64,000 nucleotides of DNA from Paraspadella gotoi. Lineage: Eukaryota; Chaetognatha. This document shows, one piece after another, positions 1 through 12,971 of the stretch (position 1 is its first letter; each line of letters starts with the position of its first letter). Location: the NCBI GenBank assembly GCA_051294375.1, contig CM119264.1, positions 11,135,832 through 11,199,831 on the forward strand. Direction: 5' to 3'. The position numbers were made by a program, and so were the translations under genes. The notes under the pieces were generated by a model. The model was given only the letters and a program-made list of their open reading frames with translations. It was not told where the DNA came from and searched no databases.

Positions 1-29
1 GGTCCTATCCGTTAACGGAATGTACTCAC

Positions 30-3000
30 CCACGGAAGCGCATAGCCAACCGATGAAAACGACGATGATAGAAGGACGTATCCATTCAGAGAGAAGGAAA
101 GGGCTGTAAACGTACTTAAAGAACTGAAAGAGGAAGGATTCTGATCCCAACTCTCGAAGGGAAGGCTCAGAGAGTCCCACGCAGCAGCAAATGTCGAACT
201 TGTTTCTTTCCTGCGCAATATTATAACAATATCACAAAGACGCAATGTGTTATTGATTAAGCCAAATCAATTCGGAAGAAAATCGTACATTTGAAATGAA
301 ATTATTTCGATAATTTGTCCGTAAAAAAAATTGAATTGTAGGTACTCTAATGGAACAACTAGAGGGTGAACTTAGGTAATATTTTGCCTGATTAACTGAG
401 CAAAGTGTCAGTCAAATTACCTTGGTAAAGAAAAGATTTTTCTTAATTAAGATAAGTAATTTTTGAATCAGAATTTTTACACAAATTTCAAATGGGAGTG
501 AAATAGAAAGTTGTTATAACTGAATGTGTGTAATATTTGTTTCTTTCATTAGTTTGAAAATTCTCTGACGTTTATGTTCCTATATACTATATAGCAAATT
601 GATAATACTTTACATCATAACTGGTGCGCTTGACATCTAACAGCTTTTTTTTATAAGAAAGTAAGCAAGCTGGACTACTGGGAGTTAAAAAATAAAAAAC
701 GTCCGCGATTTTTTTGCCAGAGTGCAAAATCTGAAGTTGCATTATCAACTTATTTAGCCATAGCATAGTATTTGATCTTTTCATTTCACTACGTGTATTT
801 TATTTTTTTTAAAGATAAATTAAACAATATATTTCTCTTTTTTTGTTTAATTGATTTCCTTTATAACTACTTTTAATTTGTTATTGCTGAATTTTAATCA
901 AAGAATTGCATCCGGCATGAAAGTATCTACAGTTATATGGCCTTAAGACTTATGTATAGAAGCTACTAGTAGGCCCAAAACCAATAAATTGTGACTGATA
1001 GATTAGTCGATTGATAAATGATAAATTTACAGATGATACTTAGACGAATAATAATAATGTGGATGCATACATTTAAAGAGATTTGCAATGTACATGTCCT
1101 GATATGCTTGAAAAGATGGAACCTTCGATCACAAAAATGATATAAAAAATGTATCAAAGACTCAAATCAGCCAAAAAAAAAGGATTTTATCATCAAAGTC
1201 AAAGCTCACTAGAATTCTTAACTTGCTTTCATACGATTTACATACTCTCGCTGATTATATAAAAAAATTTTGCTGGATTCTAAACCCTGTCACCAAACTT
1301 GAAAATTTTTTTAACAAGATTAATTTGTTTTTTATTAAAACTTTTTAGGGCTTAAACTATTTAATGTCAATGTTAAGCAAAGTGTTGTATTTGAGAAAAG
1401 ATTTATAGTTTAAGAATTAATACCCTAAAATATTCCATTTTATTAATTTATATTGAATTCATCATCAATTTGTTTGAATTTATTTAAAAAAGCGATTCTC
1501 TTCTTAATTTTAGCAAATAAGACCATAAATTTGTCAGTTATATTTCTGTTAGGTAAATAGTCTATTACCTACTAAGAAAATATATTTACCCAAGTTCACC
1601 CGTTAGGAACAACCGATCAGTCAATTTCATCATCTTTTTTTCTCTTTGACCAGACTTGGCATATACTATTAGTCTATTATTAATACCCATATCTAACAAC
1701 ATCAAGCACGTTATTTCAATGAATTTCAGTCCCAACCTGTCTCTTTGCGTCAAGAGCCAGAAATGCGACGAAAGTGGAAATCTGCAGAAGAAAGTCGATG
1801 AGAACGGCCAATGCGGCGTAAAGAGAAAATATCTTGACGGCGGGCATGTCTGTGATTGCGCCAAGAAAAAACGCCACTGCTTCCGAACACCCTGCAACAA
1901 TTAAACGCCGGGGAAGTATTTTATAAATCTAAAGATATATTTTTTTTAAAAGTACAAAACTTATTTTGTACGTAATAGTTTTTCTTTATAAGAAATTAAA
2001 AGCTTTAAATGATCAAGAAAAGGTCTAACCTGTAAGCATCATCGAAGGCGCAACGGACCCGACAATCCTTCCGATTTGTTCTTCGACAGTCTCGTCAGGA
2101 AGCCGAACGTCACGTTGAAAGGTTTGCACCAGGATGAAAATGTTGTCCACTCCAACGGCCAGCACCAGAAATGGAATAACCTACATCAACAGTCGTTTCC
2201 AAGTCAATAAAAGGACTAAACATACCGTAAGCAACTTCAGTTTGAATGAATTTATCTTTCAATTCATATCACCTCAATAATGATGAGAGTTAGTGGAACT
2301 CCACAATATGAATATATTCCAATAGACGTTGTCACGGAGACAATAACTATAATAACACCAACAATTCCCAAAAGCATTTTAGTATCGACCAGAATTCGGA
2401 GGAAACTACAAAGGAAATTTATATGAGATTGTTACAACCAATATAAAAATTATCCATTCATTTAATAAATAAGCTATCTCGCCCCTGAATTATATGCGTT
2501 TTATTTCGAATTCAACAAGGTTGATTCAGTACATACAGGAGCATCAAAACAAAACAAAGCTAAATCTAAACACAAAACAAAGTTAAAGATTGCGTGAAAA
2601 CTTATGGTGGACTAAAATCCACAAACCGTTCATCAGCGGCCTTTATTCGCCTCCCAACCCAAAGGTCCGGGGTTCTAGCCCGGTGGTCGCCTAGCAGTTA
2701 AGAGGGACCGGGCGCCTAACGTAACACGATGTTACAGCCTGATCCGAAGCTCAGGGACTGCTTTCCTGAACGGTTCTCTCACTAACTCATAACAAATATT
2801 ACTGTCTCTTTATGTTTATGATAAAAATCACAGTAACGAGTAATAAGATTCCTAATATGTTTAAACTATGATAAAGAGAGAAAATGTCTGCAAAAAATGC
2901 AATTTTAAAGCGCTGTATTTTTTAAATTAAAAATTGATTAGCACCATTAAAGTTGAAACAATCATACAAATAAAAATAAATGATTGTACTTTTTTGATAC

Positions 3001-6000
3001 TTTTTAAAATATTTGTAAATTGGTGGCGGTATATTCCCACCACTTCATCTCCCAACCTACGTCAGTCAATCCCAGTGGGTCAGCACTATCGCAACCGTTT
3101 GTCCTATTCACAGTCCTAACAACTTCCCGCTCCCCGGTCTGAAGCCCCCAGAGCACCACAGGCAACTCGGCTGTTGCTATAGTCTAAAGTTTACGAATCT
3201 AACCTGTGATACTCTCCAAGAGCGAGGGTAACGTAAACAAACATGACTAGATAAGAGATGACAATGGTTGTAACATCTCCCATACTTTCGCGGTCAATTT
3301 CATCTTGTATAGATCTCTCGGAAGTAAAAGCCAAAGTGAAGTTTTCAGAGTGCATCGAGTAGTTCTTGAGAAAGTCTATATATGCCTTTTCCCAGGCAAG
3401 TGCCGGACCCAAGTTCTGCGTAAAATGTTACTAATGAAATTGGTACAACCAATGTTATTTTAGTCATATGAAACCGTAGTTAAAAAGGCAAATTCCACAT
3501 GAATGAAGTATGAATCTCTTATTAAAATATTGTAATCCAATCAGAATATCTACCTTGGGGTCCAAACTGTTGTTGATGACAAAAATAAAATTAAGCATCT
3601 TCGCTTGGGTATAATTATCAGCATGGTAGTCGCCGACAGCCAAATATGGTGCAACTGGCGCTCCAAATTCTCCCAAACAGCTCGTTTCCATGTACGGAGT
3701 AGATATCTAAAAGAATTTAAATAAATGCAAGAAGCAAGACAACGAATGGACGATCATTTTATGTTTTCTACAATATGTCATCTATTTCAATTCTTAAACA
3801 GTTGTTAAACTTAAAGTCATAAACAACTCAAACTCAAATTTTTTTACCTGAGTGGGTCCATTAAAACACGAATATATTTGGAACAGGTAATTAGCTATTT
3901 CCAAACCAAAATCAGGATCTTTGGCAACTTTTTTGAACGTTGTACGATTATTCTGATGAAAATCATAAATTATATACAAGAGCGAAATTACTGGAACATT
4001 GTCATTGCACGATTAAAGCCAAACCTGGAAATATTGAAAAACAGATTGTACAGCACATTTATCATTATCCGGCGATAGTGGTTTAAAACATATGTCGTTC
4101 AACTTGACTGTCGAATTATTAAATTTCGCAGAGAGATCATTAATGATGAAATTTTGCAGGGACAAAGCCTCTAGCATTATGGATTTGTCGAACGCCGGTC
4201 CAAATTTAGTGTTTTCGGTACCTAAAACAGTGGAATTGTAATCAAATATTTTTCATAACATGACTTTTTTATTCTCTGTAATAAAAACTATTATACTATG
4301 CTAAAACTTTTTAATTATTTTTTGCGGTTTTAACATTATATAACATATTTTACAAATATTTATTATTTTTGATGGCGAATCCGAATCTGTTCTTAAAAAT
4401 TCAAAAAAATAATTTTGTATAATCATTGTGTTATGCTAAAAGAATTTTTTTTAGGAATTGAATTAAGTTAATTATATAAGAGTGGGGCTTAGGTAACTCA
4501 TTTAGTATTAAGAATCTATCTCTTACAATTACATGTACAAAAACAGCATAAAAATAATATTTAATCGCTCAATGTCATCAATATCAACGCTCCACCCTAT
4601 TGCACACTGCATAGTTGAGATGAAAATATTTGGTTTTTATCTTCAACCTTTTTAAATTCTTCTCAGATTTTTTAGATTAAGATTTTTGGACCGAATCTTT
4701 GTGTCTTTATCTCAGTGTCTTTATTACTGCGTTTGATAATGTTAAAAAATTTCTTTAGTAATTCAATATAACATAGAAAATATATCGAAATAGCTGGGAA
4801 AAAAGTTATCTTTATTAAGAAGTTAATAAACCGATATATATTTTCAATCCAGTCTTTATCTTTTTATAAAAATCAAGAACATATTTACTCGGGTATATAG
4901 CGTATCCAAATTCTTTAAATTTCGTATAATTTGGCATGATCATCATTTGGGCTGTCCGATAGAAAGGACCAAAATTTTTGTCAAAATAATCCTTCTCTTC
5001 GCGCGCTTGTGAGGTCGGAGAAGACCATAAATCGACGGGATCCGTGATTACTTGATAAAAATATATTCCACAAGACCCGACTAAGCAGACTAAAACCTAA
5101 ACATCAGATATTTACAAATCAATTTTTTTATTAAAATTTATCAGTAAATAAAATCTTGTATTCTTTATACTATCAGATGTGGCTGAAACAGTGCAAAATA
5201 TTCAGTTGTTAGTCATTTGTGAAAACATTCCTACTACCGACTGACAGGCAGTTCGACAATAACCTACCGAACATCCATAATTTGCTCGGAAAAATAGAGT
5301 ACTTACGCTGCAAGTTATGACCAAGTAGGGATGTCTTGCCACAAAAATTCCCCAATAAGTAAATGAGTCGGTTATTGCGTCTTCCATAAGAGACGCGAAA
5401 CGACCAAAGCAATTATCCACAGGAAGGTTCTCATACGTTCCCACATGAGACGCCTTGTCCTCTTCTGGTCCACTGACAAGCTGCTCTCCACTTTCACCGC
5501 CTGTAAATAAACAAGTTTGAGCAAACAATGTCGGATCTGCCCACGATCGTTAGCGCTAATTAATTAATTTATTAATTAATTCAAGTTAAGCAATTAATTA
5601 ATTTTAATTAATTTATTAATTAATTCAAGTTAATTAAGCAATTAATTAATTTGATCCGAAATGTTTGTTTTTAAGTCTTTTCGTCACTGACCACAACAAA
5701 AGCAATAACGATGGCGACGACGACAATAATGCCGATTAAATAATTAATTGATAAATAAATTGATTGAATAATTAATTAATAGATAAATTGATTTATTGAA
5801 TAATAAAATGATTGTTTAATGTTTATTTGACTGATTAATTAATTATTGATTAATTAACAGATTAATTAATACTTCTTGCATTTACAATTAATATAAAAAA
5901 AAGAAGCATAATCAATTAGTGAAACAGGTTTTTTGTTTTTTCCATTTAAACTTTTTCCACTCAAATGATTCCATCAAAACTAAATTTCAAGCTTAATCAC

Positions 6001-9000
6001 ATACTTTCCTACCCACATAAAAAAATTCAAATCAATTGCCCTATCCACTCATGAGTAATTGAAATAATTTTTTTGGTTTTTTTACATTTAAACTAATTTC
6101 CACTCGCACGATTCCATCGAAACTTCATATCCAGCTCAATCCCCCACTTCCCTACCCACACACAAAATTTCATTTCAATCCATCCATCCAATCACAAGTA
6201 ATTGGAGTCTTTTGCTAAGGGGGTAAGAACGGATGGACATTTATTTTTTTGCATAATTTTTCATAATTGATGTTCTGACATAATATAAATGAATGCCTGA
6301 CAAGATTGAGGGGGCGGACCGACGGACCGACAAAGTGAATTATAGAGTCGGGATCTGCTGTAAGCATATCTGACTAGAAATATGTTATGGAATTTTATGA
6401 AATTGGTACAACCAATATAAAAATTATCCATTCATTTAATAAATAAGCTAACTTGCCACTGACTTTGGACAGGATTTATATTATCACCTCTCATTTTTAA
6501 ATTGCATACCTACAACCACAACATCACTAGAGACGAGAAACAAGATCGGTTCATCCAATGTATTCCGCCGGAATGACTATTTTATGTGTATTTCTCGTAA
6601 CTTGACAGGGCGTAACATGACGCTACATAACATGACTAATTGACTACAATAACTTTATTTGTATTTTAACTGTATTTATGTCACGCACTGCATAGGAGTT
6701 CCGTCTTTTATTCTTTATACTTATAGTTTTAGGATTTTTTGAAGATTTGAGGTTTTTTTCTGTTTTAACAAATGAGCAACTGTAGTGGTAGTATTTCATA
6801 CCCCACTACTCGTCCGAGAATCAGCAGCACCTATGGCGCCGGAGGTAGCACGAGCTCCTGCCAACCCAAACGACTCTGGTTCGCGCCCTGCTGATTCACA
6901 CATGTAAAAGCGGGACGGGGCGTCTAACCCACCTGTAGTGTCGGACTACAGCCCGATCCGAAGTTCGGGACCTTGTGTGCAACGGACGGTAAACTGCTCG
7001 CGGCATCGTCTTCCACATTGGTGAGCCCACACGAACACGCTGGCACGTTAATACACCTCTGCCCGGGCATGTTAACACACCTCTGCCCTCGACCATCGTG
7101 TGTGAAGACGGGAGCAGGAATAGGCAGCCCCTCCTAGAGTGCTCGGGCACAACGCGTGCATCATAGCCATCACACTTGCGCGGGTGTGTGATGCCTAGGG
7201 GGGGATGTGTAGTGGTAGTATTTCATACCCCACTACTCGTCCGAGAATCAGCAGCACCTATGTGCATTTACCGACTGACAGACCCAAAGGTGGTTTATAG
7301 ACGATAGAGTTGCTCCGCGAGTACAAGTACAAATTATTACTTTGTGGCAAGTAAAATCATTCTCGATCTGAACCTCGTCCCGTTTACTTGCCACAACTTA
7401 ATTTAGAAGGCGATATTGCAGCAAGAAATGAAATATGTTTTATTCAGTAACAAATCGCGTCGTAAGTTCGAAAAATAATTGAGCAAACCAAATTATTCTT
7501 TAACCCGTCATACCCAATTAGCTAAGTCCAAATTCCTCAATACAATTTTAATACTAACGCGAGTTGTTTCAAAATAAGTAGCAAGAATTAATTGCGTACC
7601 AGGACAGCAGAATACTTCTGAAAACGTATCGTGTTTGTATATGAAGGAATGGCATACTGTGGCGCCCCAGAATATCATAAAAAAAAGTCCAAAGATGGAA
7701 GCCATGATGAGCGACATACAATCGATTCCAAAGATGGTGCAAGGAACGGGAGGTGGAACCGGTGGGACTGGGGCTCCGCAAGATGCCTCGCAATCCTATG
7801 ATTTTTGGTAGATTGTAACTCTGTACAGTGTACAGTGTACATTGCATAATTTGGATATTTTTACCTGACAAGAACATGCTGCAGAGTCGTTTGTCATTGG
7901 AACATCACAAGAATAGGACGTTAGATTAAAAGCACTGGGATAAAGTTTGACATGTTTTAATCCAAAAGTGAATTTTGCCGGGTGAACTGTCACTTTCACC
8001 TGTCGGGATAAAAAAAAATGGATGAAGAGTGAATACAGAGAGTCCTGTCTACACTACAGTCAGGTACAAAAACATCGCGCCACTTTATTTCAGGCTTTAA
8101 AAATCACCCTATCTATTTGAAATTTTTTTTAAATTTAAAAGTAAATTAAATTTTATTAAAAAATGATAAGTTTAATATAAATTTTATTAAAATCGGGCCG
8201 TTTAGGAGCAGAATTTTTTTTAAATAAAATACTTTATCACAAACCTGAATATGAAAAAAATTTGATAGATTTAAGATAAATATTTTTTTAGATATTTAAC
8301 TTTTTTTGTAATACATTTTAAAAAATAACATTCGGAGGGATAACTGGATAACTTGATTACCCCAGATCCTTAAATATAAAAATTATTTTTTATATAATTT
8401 TTAAAGTTTAAAGTGGCGCGTTTTTTTTTCTGCACATGAGTGTAAACGATTACCAAAGCATAGTAAGTAATACTAAGTATATATCATGATCATTTGACGC
8501 AAACATTGGATAATTTTGAAAACTAACCAGTGCATCGATAGGAGAGGCCCCATTGCTCTTACTGCCCATAAATGATAACAATTTTTGAGCAGTGCACGTT
8601 TTTGCGTCACTTCCAGTACCGCAAAATAATCCAATCGCTTTCTGATTATTGGAAGGATACTGAACGTCTTTGCATGAATTAAAGAAGTCGTCGGCCGTAT
8701 CGTTTGAAACGACTGTTTGAATACTTTCAACTTTGTCACCTGATGGAATTACAGACTATTTATTAAGATTGTTAGGACTTCCAATCATATTTAATAAGAC
8801 TTAATTTTACATTCACCGATTGGGGTTAGGGAGGATTAAGTGTTCAGGGCGATTTAGGTTTAAGGATGGTTACGGGTGGTTTGAAGTCTTTTTAAAATAA
8901 TAATATTCTTAAACTACTCATAAGATATAGCGAATATCCCAGTCGGCGTATGTAAAACTTTGCCCAGAGAAATTTTTGAGGAACGTTTTCAAAGGGGCTT

Positions 9001-9566
9001 TTACTGTCCGGAAGCTTCTTGAGAAGACTTTGCGGAGATCTTTTATGTTTAGATTTTTCTCGCATTACAGTTAAGGTTACTGACACAGAGTTAAGTGTAT
9101 GTAAATTCGTCTCGATAAGTTTTTATTAATTGTAGCTGAAGTGACTAGTACTATAATTATTCTGATCAAATTTACCTTGATGATCTTTTATCGCCATAAA
9201 ATCGGATTGATTTGGGGCGCAAGTTTGAAAACAAAAATATCTCTGAAAATTCGCAAGACAGGCTGGGCACCGTCGGAGGTTGTTTTGAGCTATTTGAAAA
9301 TTGGTTTGTAAGGCTATTATCTGTTCGGTATCGCAGCATAACTTGGGTTGTGGGTCATCTGTTTCAAAAAGTCCGTAGCACAGTTCTTTTAAAATGTTAA
9401 GGCCAGTTTCGTTAAGCAAAGGGCGGGGATCTCCCGAATATACACAAGGAACCGGGAGAATCCCATCGGGTAATTTTCCACAGTTTCCATACCACCGACA
9501 TTTTCCCTCAGCACTTGAGAATATGAGAATTAGAAGAAGAGGCGTAAGAAATGTTTTCACATCCAT
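30..9566 (-). CDS. NPC1: NPC1-like intracellular cholesterol transporter, 3' end outside window
   Basis: Fourteen exons read on the minus strand: 9176-9566, 8528-8739, 7865-7999, 7600-7795, 5307-5500, 4889-5096, 4025-4221, 3848-3952, 3554-3706, 3204-3415, 2273-2405, 2030-2180, 1737-1891, 30-210. Phases join cleanly. The start ATG at 9566 begins a signal peptide ([18 protein letters not shown]) followed by the Cys-rich N-terminal sterol-binding domain. A Pro-rich linker ([12 protein letters not shown]) leads into the first transmembrane exon. The luminal middle domain follows, with [14 protein letters not shown] and [19 protein letters not shown]. The exons from 2405 down encode the sterol-sensing domain ([19 protein letters not shown]). 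About 870 residues are visible of roughly 1280 usual, so the C-terminal luminal domain and last helices lie beyond base 1. NPC1 proteins export LDL-derived sterol from late endosomes and lysosomes. Assignment comes from remembered family motifs. Confidence 0.95.
2430..2497 (-). repeat. Copy of ~95-bp dispersed module (family B)
   Basis: Inverted copy of a module whose plus-strand reading includes ATTTATTAAATGAATGGATA and TATTGGTTGTACCAATTTCA. Fuller copies are at 6394-6466 (-), 17177-17270 (+), 19533-19634 (+) and 31938-32028 (+); fragments lie near 11782-11806, 18535-18570, 35050-35092 and 40081-40118. Confidence 0.6.
2604..2812 (+). repeat. tRNA-like SINE copy in NPC1 intron 10
   Basis: The full-length family reads ATGGTGGACTAAAATCCAC at the head, then CTCCCAACCCAAAGGTCC, a B-box-like GGTTCTAGCCCGG, a conserved body (GATCCGAAGCTCAGGGACTG) and a tail ending in TTACTGTCTCTT with no poly(A). 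Other copies lie at 17009-17288, 28456-28688 and, internally deleted and inverted, 40130-40245. The B-box match suggests a tRNA-derived pol III retroposon; a clear A box was not established. Confidence 0.65.
5512..6365 (+). repeat. Dispersed ~0.85 kb element (family C), copy 1, in NPC1 intron 4
   Basis: The copy begins with TTTGAGCAAACAATGTCGG just 5' of an AATTAATT-rich stretch (about 5550-5880). It continues through two degenerate ~110-bp internal units (5935-6060 and 6075-6200), each containing a fragment like CTTTCCTACCCACA, and ends with GGACCGACGGACCGACAAAG and TCGGGATCTGCTG. Copies with the same start, interior and end occur at 21107-22130 and, inverted, at 37205-38041. No ORF of note, so it looks non-autonomous. 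Its left edge lies 12 bp from the acceptor of NPC1 exon 5. Confidence 0.7.
6394..6470 (-). repeat. Copy of family B module in NPC1 intron 4
   Basis: Minus-orientation copy of the module (ACAACCAATATAAAAATTAT, then CATTCATTTAATAAATAAGC) lying just downstream of the family C element. Confidence 0.6.
6781..7262 (+). mobile_element. SINE-related element bounded by identical 55-bp direct repeats
   Basis: Two identical 55-bp repeats (6781-6835 and 7208-7262, beginning TGTAGTGGTAGTATTTCATA) bracket about 372 bp. The insert has a B-box-like CTGGTTCGCGCCC near 6876 and the SINE body signature (GGGACGGGGCGTCTAACCC, then CCCGATCCGAAGTTCGGGAC). The whole unit splits a family A repeat: the left part is at about 6745-6780 and the right part, with GAGTTGCTCCGCGAGTAC, follows 7262. 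Each 55-bp repeat can fold into a hairpin (GTAGTGG ... CCACTAC). It may be a miniature LTR-type element, a SINE variant, or a partial tandem copy. Confidence 0.55.
8815..8880 (+). repeat. Degenerate TTAGGG-like stretch in NPC1 intron 1
   Basis: A short run with GGGGTTAGGGAGGATTAAG and related GGTTTAAGG motifs, too degenerate to call telomeric. Confidence 0.3.
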
Positions 9567-11034
9567 GATCCAATATTGAAGTTTGAACTTGTAGTTTAAC
9601 TTGAATCGGTATTTTTAGATTCAATCATTTTAACGATGGTGTTTCCAGAGCCAGGACTCGGGGTTTTCCCAATCGAAATACATAATTTTATTATGTACCC
9701 TAAAGATAATTGTAATAATAAAAGAAGTCTAAATAAGGTAAAGATTGGGTATAATTAAATAACGGCAAAACATACTTGTAAAAAAAAAATATCACAAATA
9801 AAGGAACAAAAGAAATTAAAAATTGACATTGGTTAAACAAAGCAAACCACATTTAGAAATTATTCGCAATTAAAATACACCAATATCAAATCTAAAACAT
9901 TGATAAGAATTAAGTAATAAGTAAATAACGCTAAAAGTCAAGTTTATTAAAAAAAATCAGATTAAAAATTCTAAGAAAAATTTCTCAAAAAATCATACTC
10001 ATTCTTTAATTGTTCTTACAATCAGTGGACTCTCGTCTTGTGACTAGTGCCGGCAAATGTGGGAGCTAAAGATTAAAGTTCAAAATTTGGGCAAAACTTA
10101 CGGATACCATCTGTCGAATGGAACCTTAATATTCTTGGTTTCAACAAGTATTAACTCTATTAATTTTAGCCAAATATCTTAAAAAATACTTAAATATTTA
10201 TTTTTGGAAATAAGTTAAATCTACTAATACGTATTAGGTTAATCCAACTAAATAAGATAAATTTATTTATCCCGTTTTTGAATATTACACCAAAATTTGA
10301 AATCAATTTAACGTGATTTAATTCTCAATGAGGGCGAAGTTCAAACGACCTTGAACCAGGTTTGATAAAAAAATTCTCAAAAACGAAACAAGTATTTTAA
10401 CAAAAATACTATTTAGAAGAGTCAATTTTTAAGAATTTGTATATTTTTAAAATTTATACCGAAAGAAATCGATACCGCTTAGTTACCGCTAGTAACTATT
10501 ACTGTCTCATCTAGTCATGGTCCTGAGGATTGGAGGGACATTATCATTCCATCAGACAACCATACGAAGAGTTAATCATATCTTCTTTTTAGTAAGTTCA
10601 ATAAAATTTTCAATACATACAATTACAGATATTTAAAAAAAAACAACTTTTAAGTGGTTTTTCAAAAGCCGTCAAAACCGCGGTCGACGAAAGTAAAATT
10701 TGGCCAAAGATTATTTAAATCCAACCGAAATCACGAAATATCACAGAATGTCATAAAAAACACCAAGAATCACAAAAAAAAGGAGTTTACGTCACAATCT
10801 AAGTGCAAATGATAAATGTTCTTGTTGGTTTTTTGTTCTGAAAAGAGAACGATAGGACGAAAGGCACAGAAAACTGAACGACAAAAATTTAAATTGTATT
10901 AACTAATAATACGTATAATAAGAAAAAATGCTGATTAACAAAGCTGAATGATTCCCCTGGGTCAGGGGGGGGGGTTAGGGTTGGTTTGCCTTGTTTTCCG
11001 GACGGGTCCCCGTACCATTATTATATTATTACAG

Positions 11035-11138
11035 AACGTATTCCCCAGTTTGAAGAGCCTCCACCAGCCATTATAACCGGAGTTGAATACGCTCTGGAGG
11101 CTTATGGGAAAACGAAGAGAAAGAAGAGGAAAAAATAA
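11035..11138 (+). CDS. Candidate terminal exon, unknown protein
   Basis: The sequence TATATTATTACAG is a good acceptor. It is followed in one frame by RIPQFEEPPPAIITGVEYAL, a further EAYGKTKRKKRKK and a stop TAA. The basic tail and codon pattern look protein-like. I could not find matching upstream exons with correct phase (it needs one preceding nucleotide), so this may be a chance ORF, a gene remnant or the end of a small gene. Confidence 0.3.
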
Positions 11139-11589
11139 AGTTCGTTTCTTTACAGAAAAGAAAATTTAAGACCGTAACAATGATATTAAAACGTTTTTAA
11201 GCTTCACGAACTAAGGATTTATTTTCAATTCTTTAAAAAATGTTTTTTAAATATTAATAATTGTAATATTTTTTTTTCTTTGCCTTTGATAAATATTTAC
11301 AAAATAACAGTTTTTATTTGTGATAACCACGATCATTTAATAATTCGGATATGTTTTGGTTATTGTTTTTTGAACCTTCATCAGCCAGTTTTAAAAATTT
11401 TAATAAATATTTGGATACTAACTTTAAAAGATAGAGAGAGGCAATTTTAACCTTGATATCTCTCTCTCTCTCCGAATTATTAAATGATCATTGTAATCAT
11501 AAATGAAAACTCTGTTACTTTGTAAATATTATTATTATATTTTTTTATAAATTTATTAATATTTAAATATTTTTTGAAAAGTAAAATTT

Positions 11590-11770
11590 AAAAAGCCAAA
11601 CTTAGCCCTAACCCAAACTAACCTCTACCCCTAACTTACCTCTACCCCTAACTTACCCCTAAACCTAACTTACCCCTAACTTATTTTTAACCCTAACTTA
11701 TTTTTCTAGTTAACTTACACTTATTCTTAATTTATTCTTAACCATAATTTATTGTAACCTTAATTTTTAC
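11590..11770 (-). repeat. Degenerate CCCTAA-like minisatellite
   Basis: Irregular repeats such as CTCTACCCCTAACTTACC and CCCTAACTTATTTTTAACCC, i.e. TTAGGG-like on the minus strand. Unit length and sequence vary, so it resembles an interstitial telomere-like or simple repeat rather than a true telomere. Confidence 0.5.
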
Positions 11771-12971
11771 CCAAATATATATTGGTTGTACCAATTTCAT
11801 ATAACAAAAATAAAAAATATTAAAAGAAAAATTATGATATCTGAATTGCTTTATTTTTTTTCCCGAAACGTTATCCTCTTCGACTTCGTTTCATTTCGTT
11901 CTTCTTTTTTCCGTTAATTCTTTAAGAAAAACCTTGCTATTCGTTTTCCCAATAAATTATTAATTATTAAGAAATGTAATCCACTGACTAAAATGTAAAA
12001 AAATTCGCGTAGTAAGAAACTCAGGGTGACAAAAGTTCAGAATTAAGGATTGATATACAATTTACAATGCACAGCATACACAGATTTTATTTTTTTTTCT
12101 GTAAAGGAAAGGAGAAAAACAACATTCGAGCCATTGGCTGTTGTCAAAGGTTAAACGAGAAAAAGCATACACAGACGAAGATTTATTAATTTTTTCCTGA
12201 CCGAACGGAAGGAAAGCAGTTGATCATCAATGACGAATTCGGAAAGGACGATGCGGGCTTAGCTAAATTTCAACTGAAACGATTATCGGTCGTCATCTAA
12301 ATACATTTTACATATGATTACGACGATTATTCGATTAGTCATAAGAGGATGCGGTCATTCGAACGAGGCTACGCAGTGTCGTTTTGTTTTACATAACTCA
12401 ATATCTGTTGAATTGAGTTGCCGACTGCCGAGTCGGTCCAACAATGAGAGAAACAAAAACGAAACGCATTCTACAGATTCTACGCATTCTACAGTAACAG
12501 ACTACACAAAAGGAAAATTGAATTAAAAATTTATTATAAGTAATTAACGTTGAAAATAATATTAATAATAATAATATTAAAATTATAATGGACCGAGATC
12601 GAAATAGGTTACATGCATATTACAAAATCGTTTTGATTCTCCTATGCCATTTATTTTAACAGGCTAAGTCCTTTAAGTTTAATCTTTTAAATATGCAGAA
12701 CTAGACAGTAGAAATTCAATGTTATTGGATTTATTAGCTTTTCACAATGAACTATCATATTCATGCTAATACTTAAACTAGCTTACTATAAAGTAAATTC
12801 ATTGTCAATCCCGTTTCTTTTATTAAAATTATTAAAAAAATTGATAACTTTTCAGATTTAGTAGACTGAATGAGTTTTTGACTGGTTATAATAACACTTA
12901 TGTGTTTCGTGACGATATCGAACTTAAAGAAGGGAACTTGTATATATTGAGTCCTAAAGCCAGCCAACGTT

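Larger units (their letters stand above)
9567..12971. other. Intergenic stretch upstream of NPC1
   Basis: AT-rich DNA without a recognisable gene apart from one candidate plus-strand terminal exon (11035-11138) and degenerate CCCTAA-like repeats (about 11590-11770). Repeated short motifs (CATACACAGA near 12075 and 12166) are present. The small ORF at 12314-12526 shows no family features. The NPC1 promoter should lie just above 9566, but I see no convincing TATA or initiator. Confidence 0.5.

Noticed and set aside
6781-7262. Hammerhead ribozyme in the 55-bp terminal repeats (retrozyme idea)
   Set aside because: The hairpins and a CTGAT string tempt, but neither strand contains the CTGANGA and GAAA core boxes in the right order.
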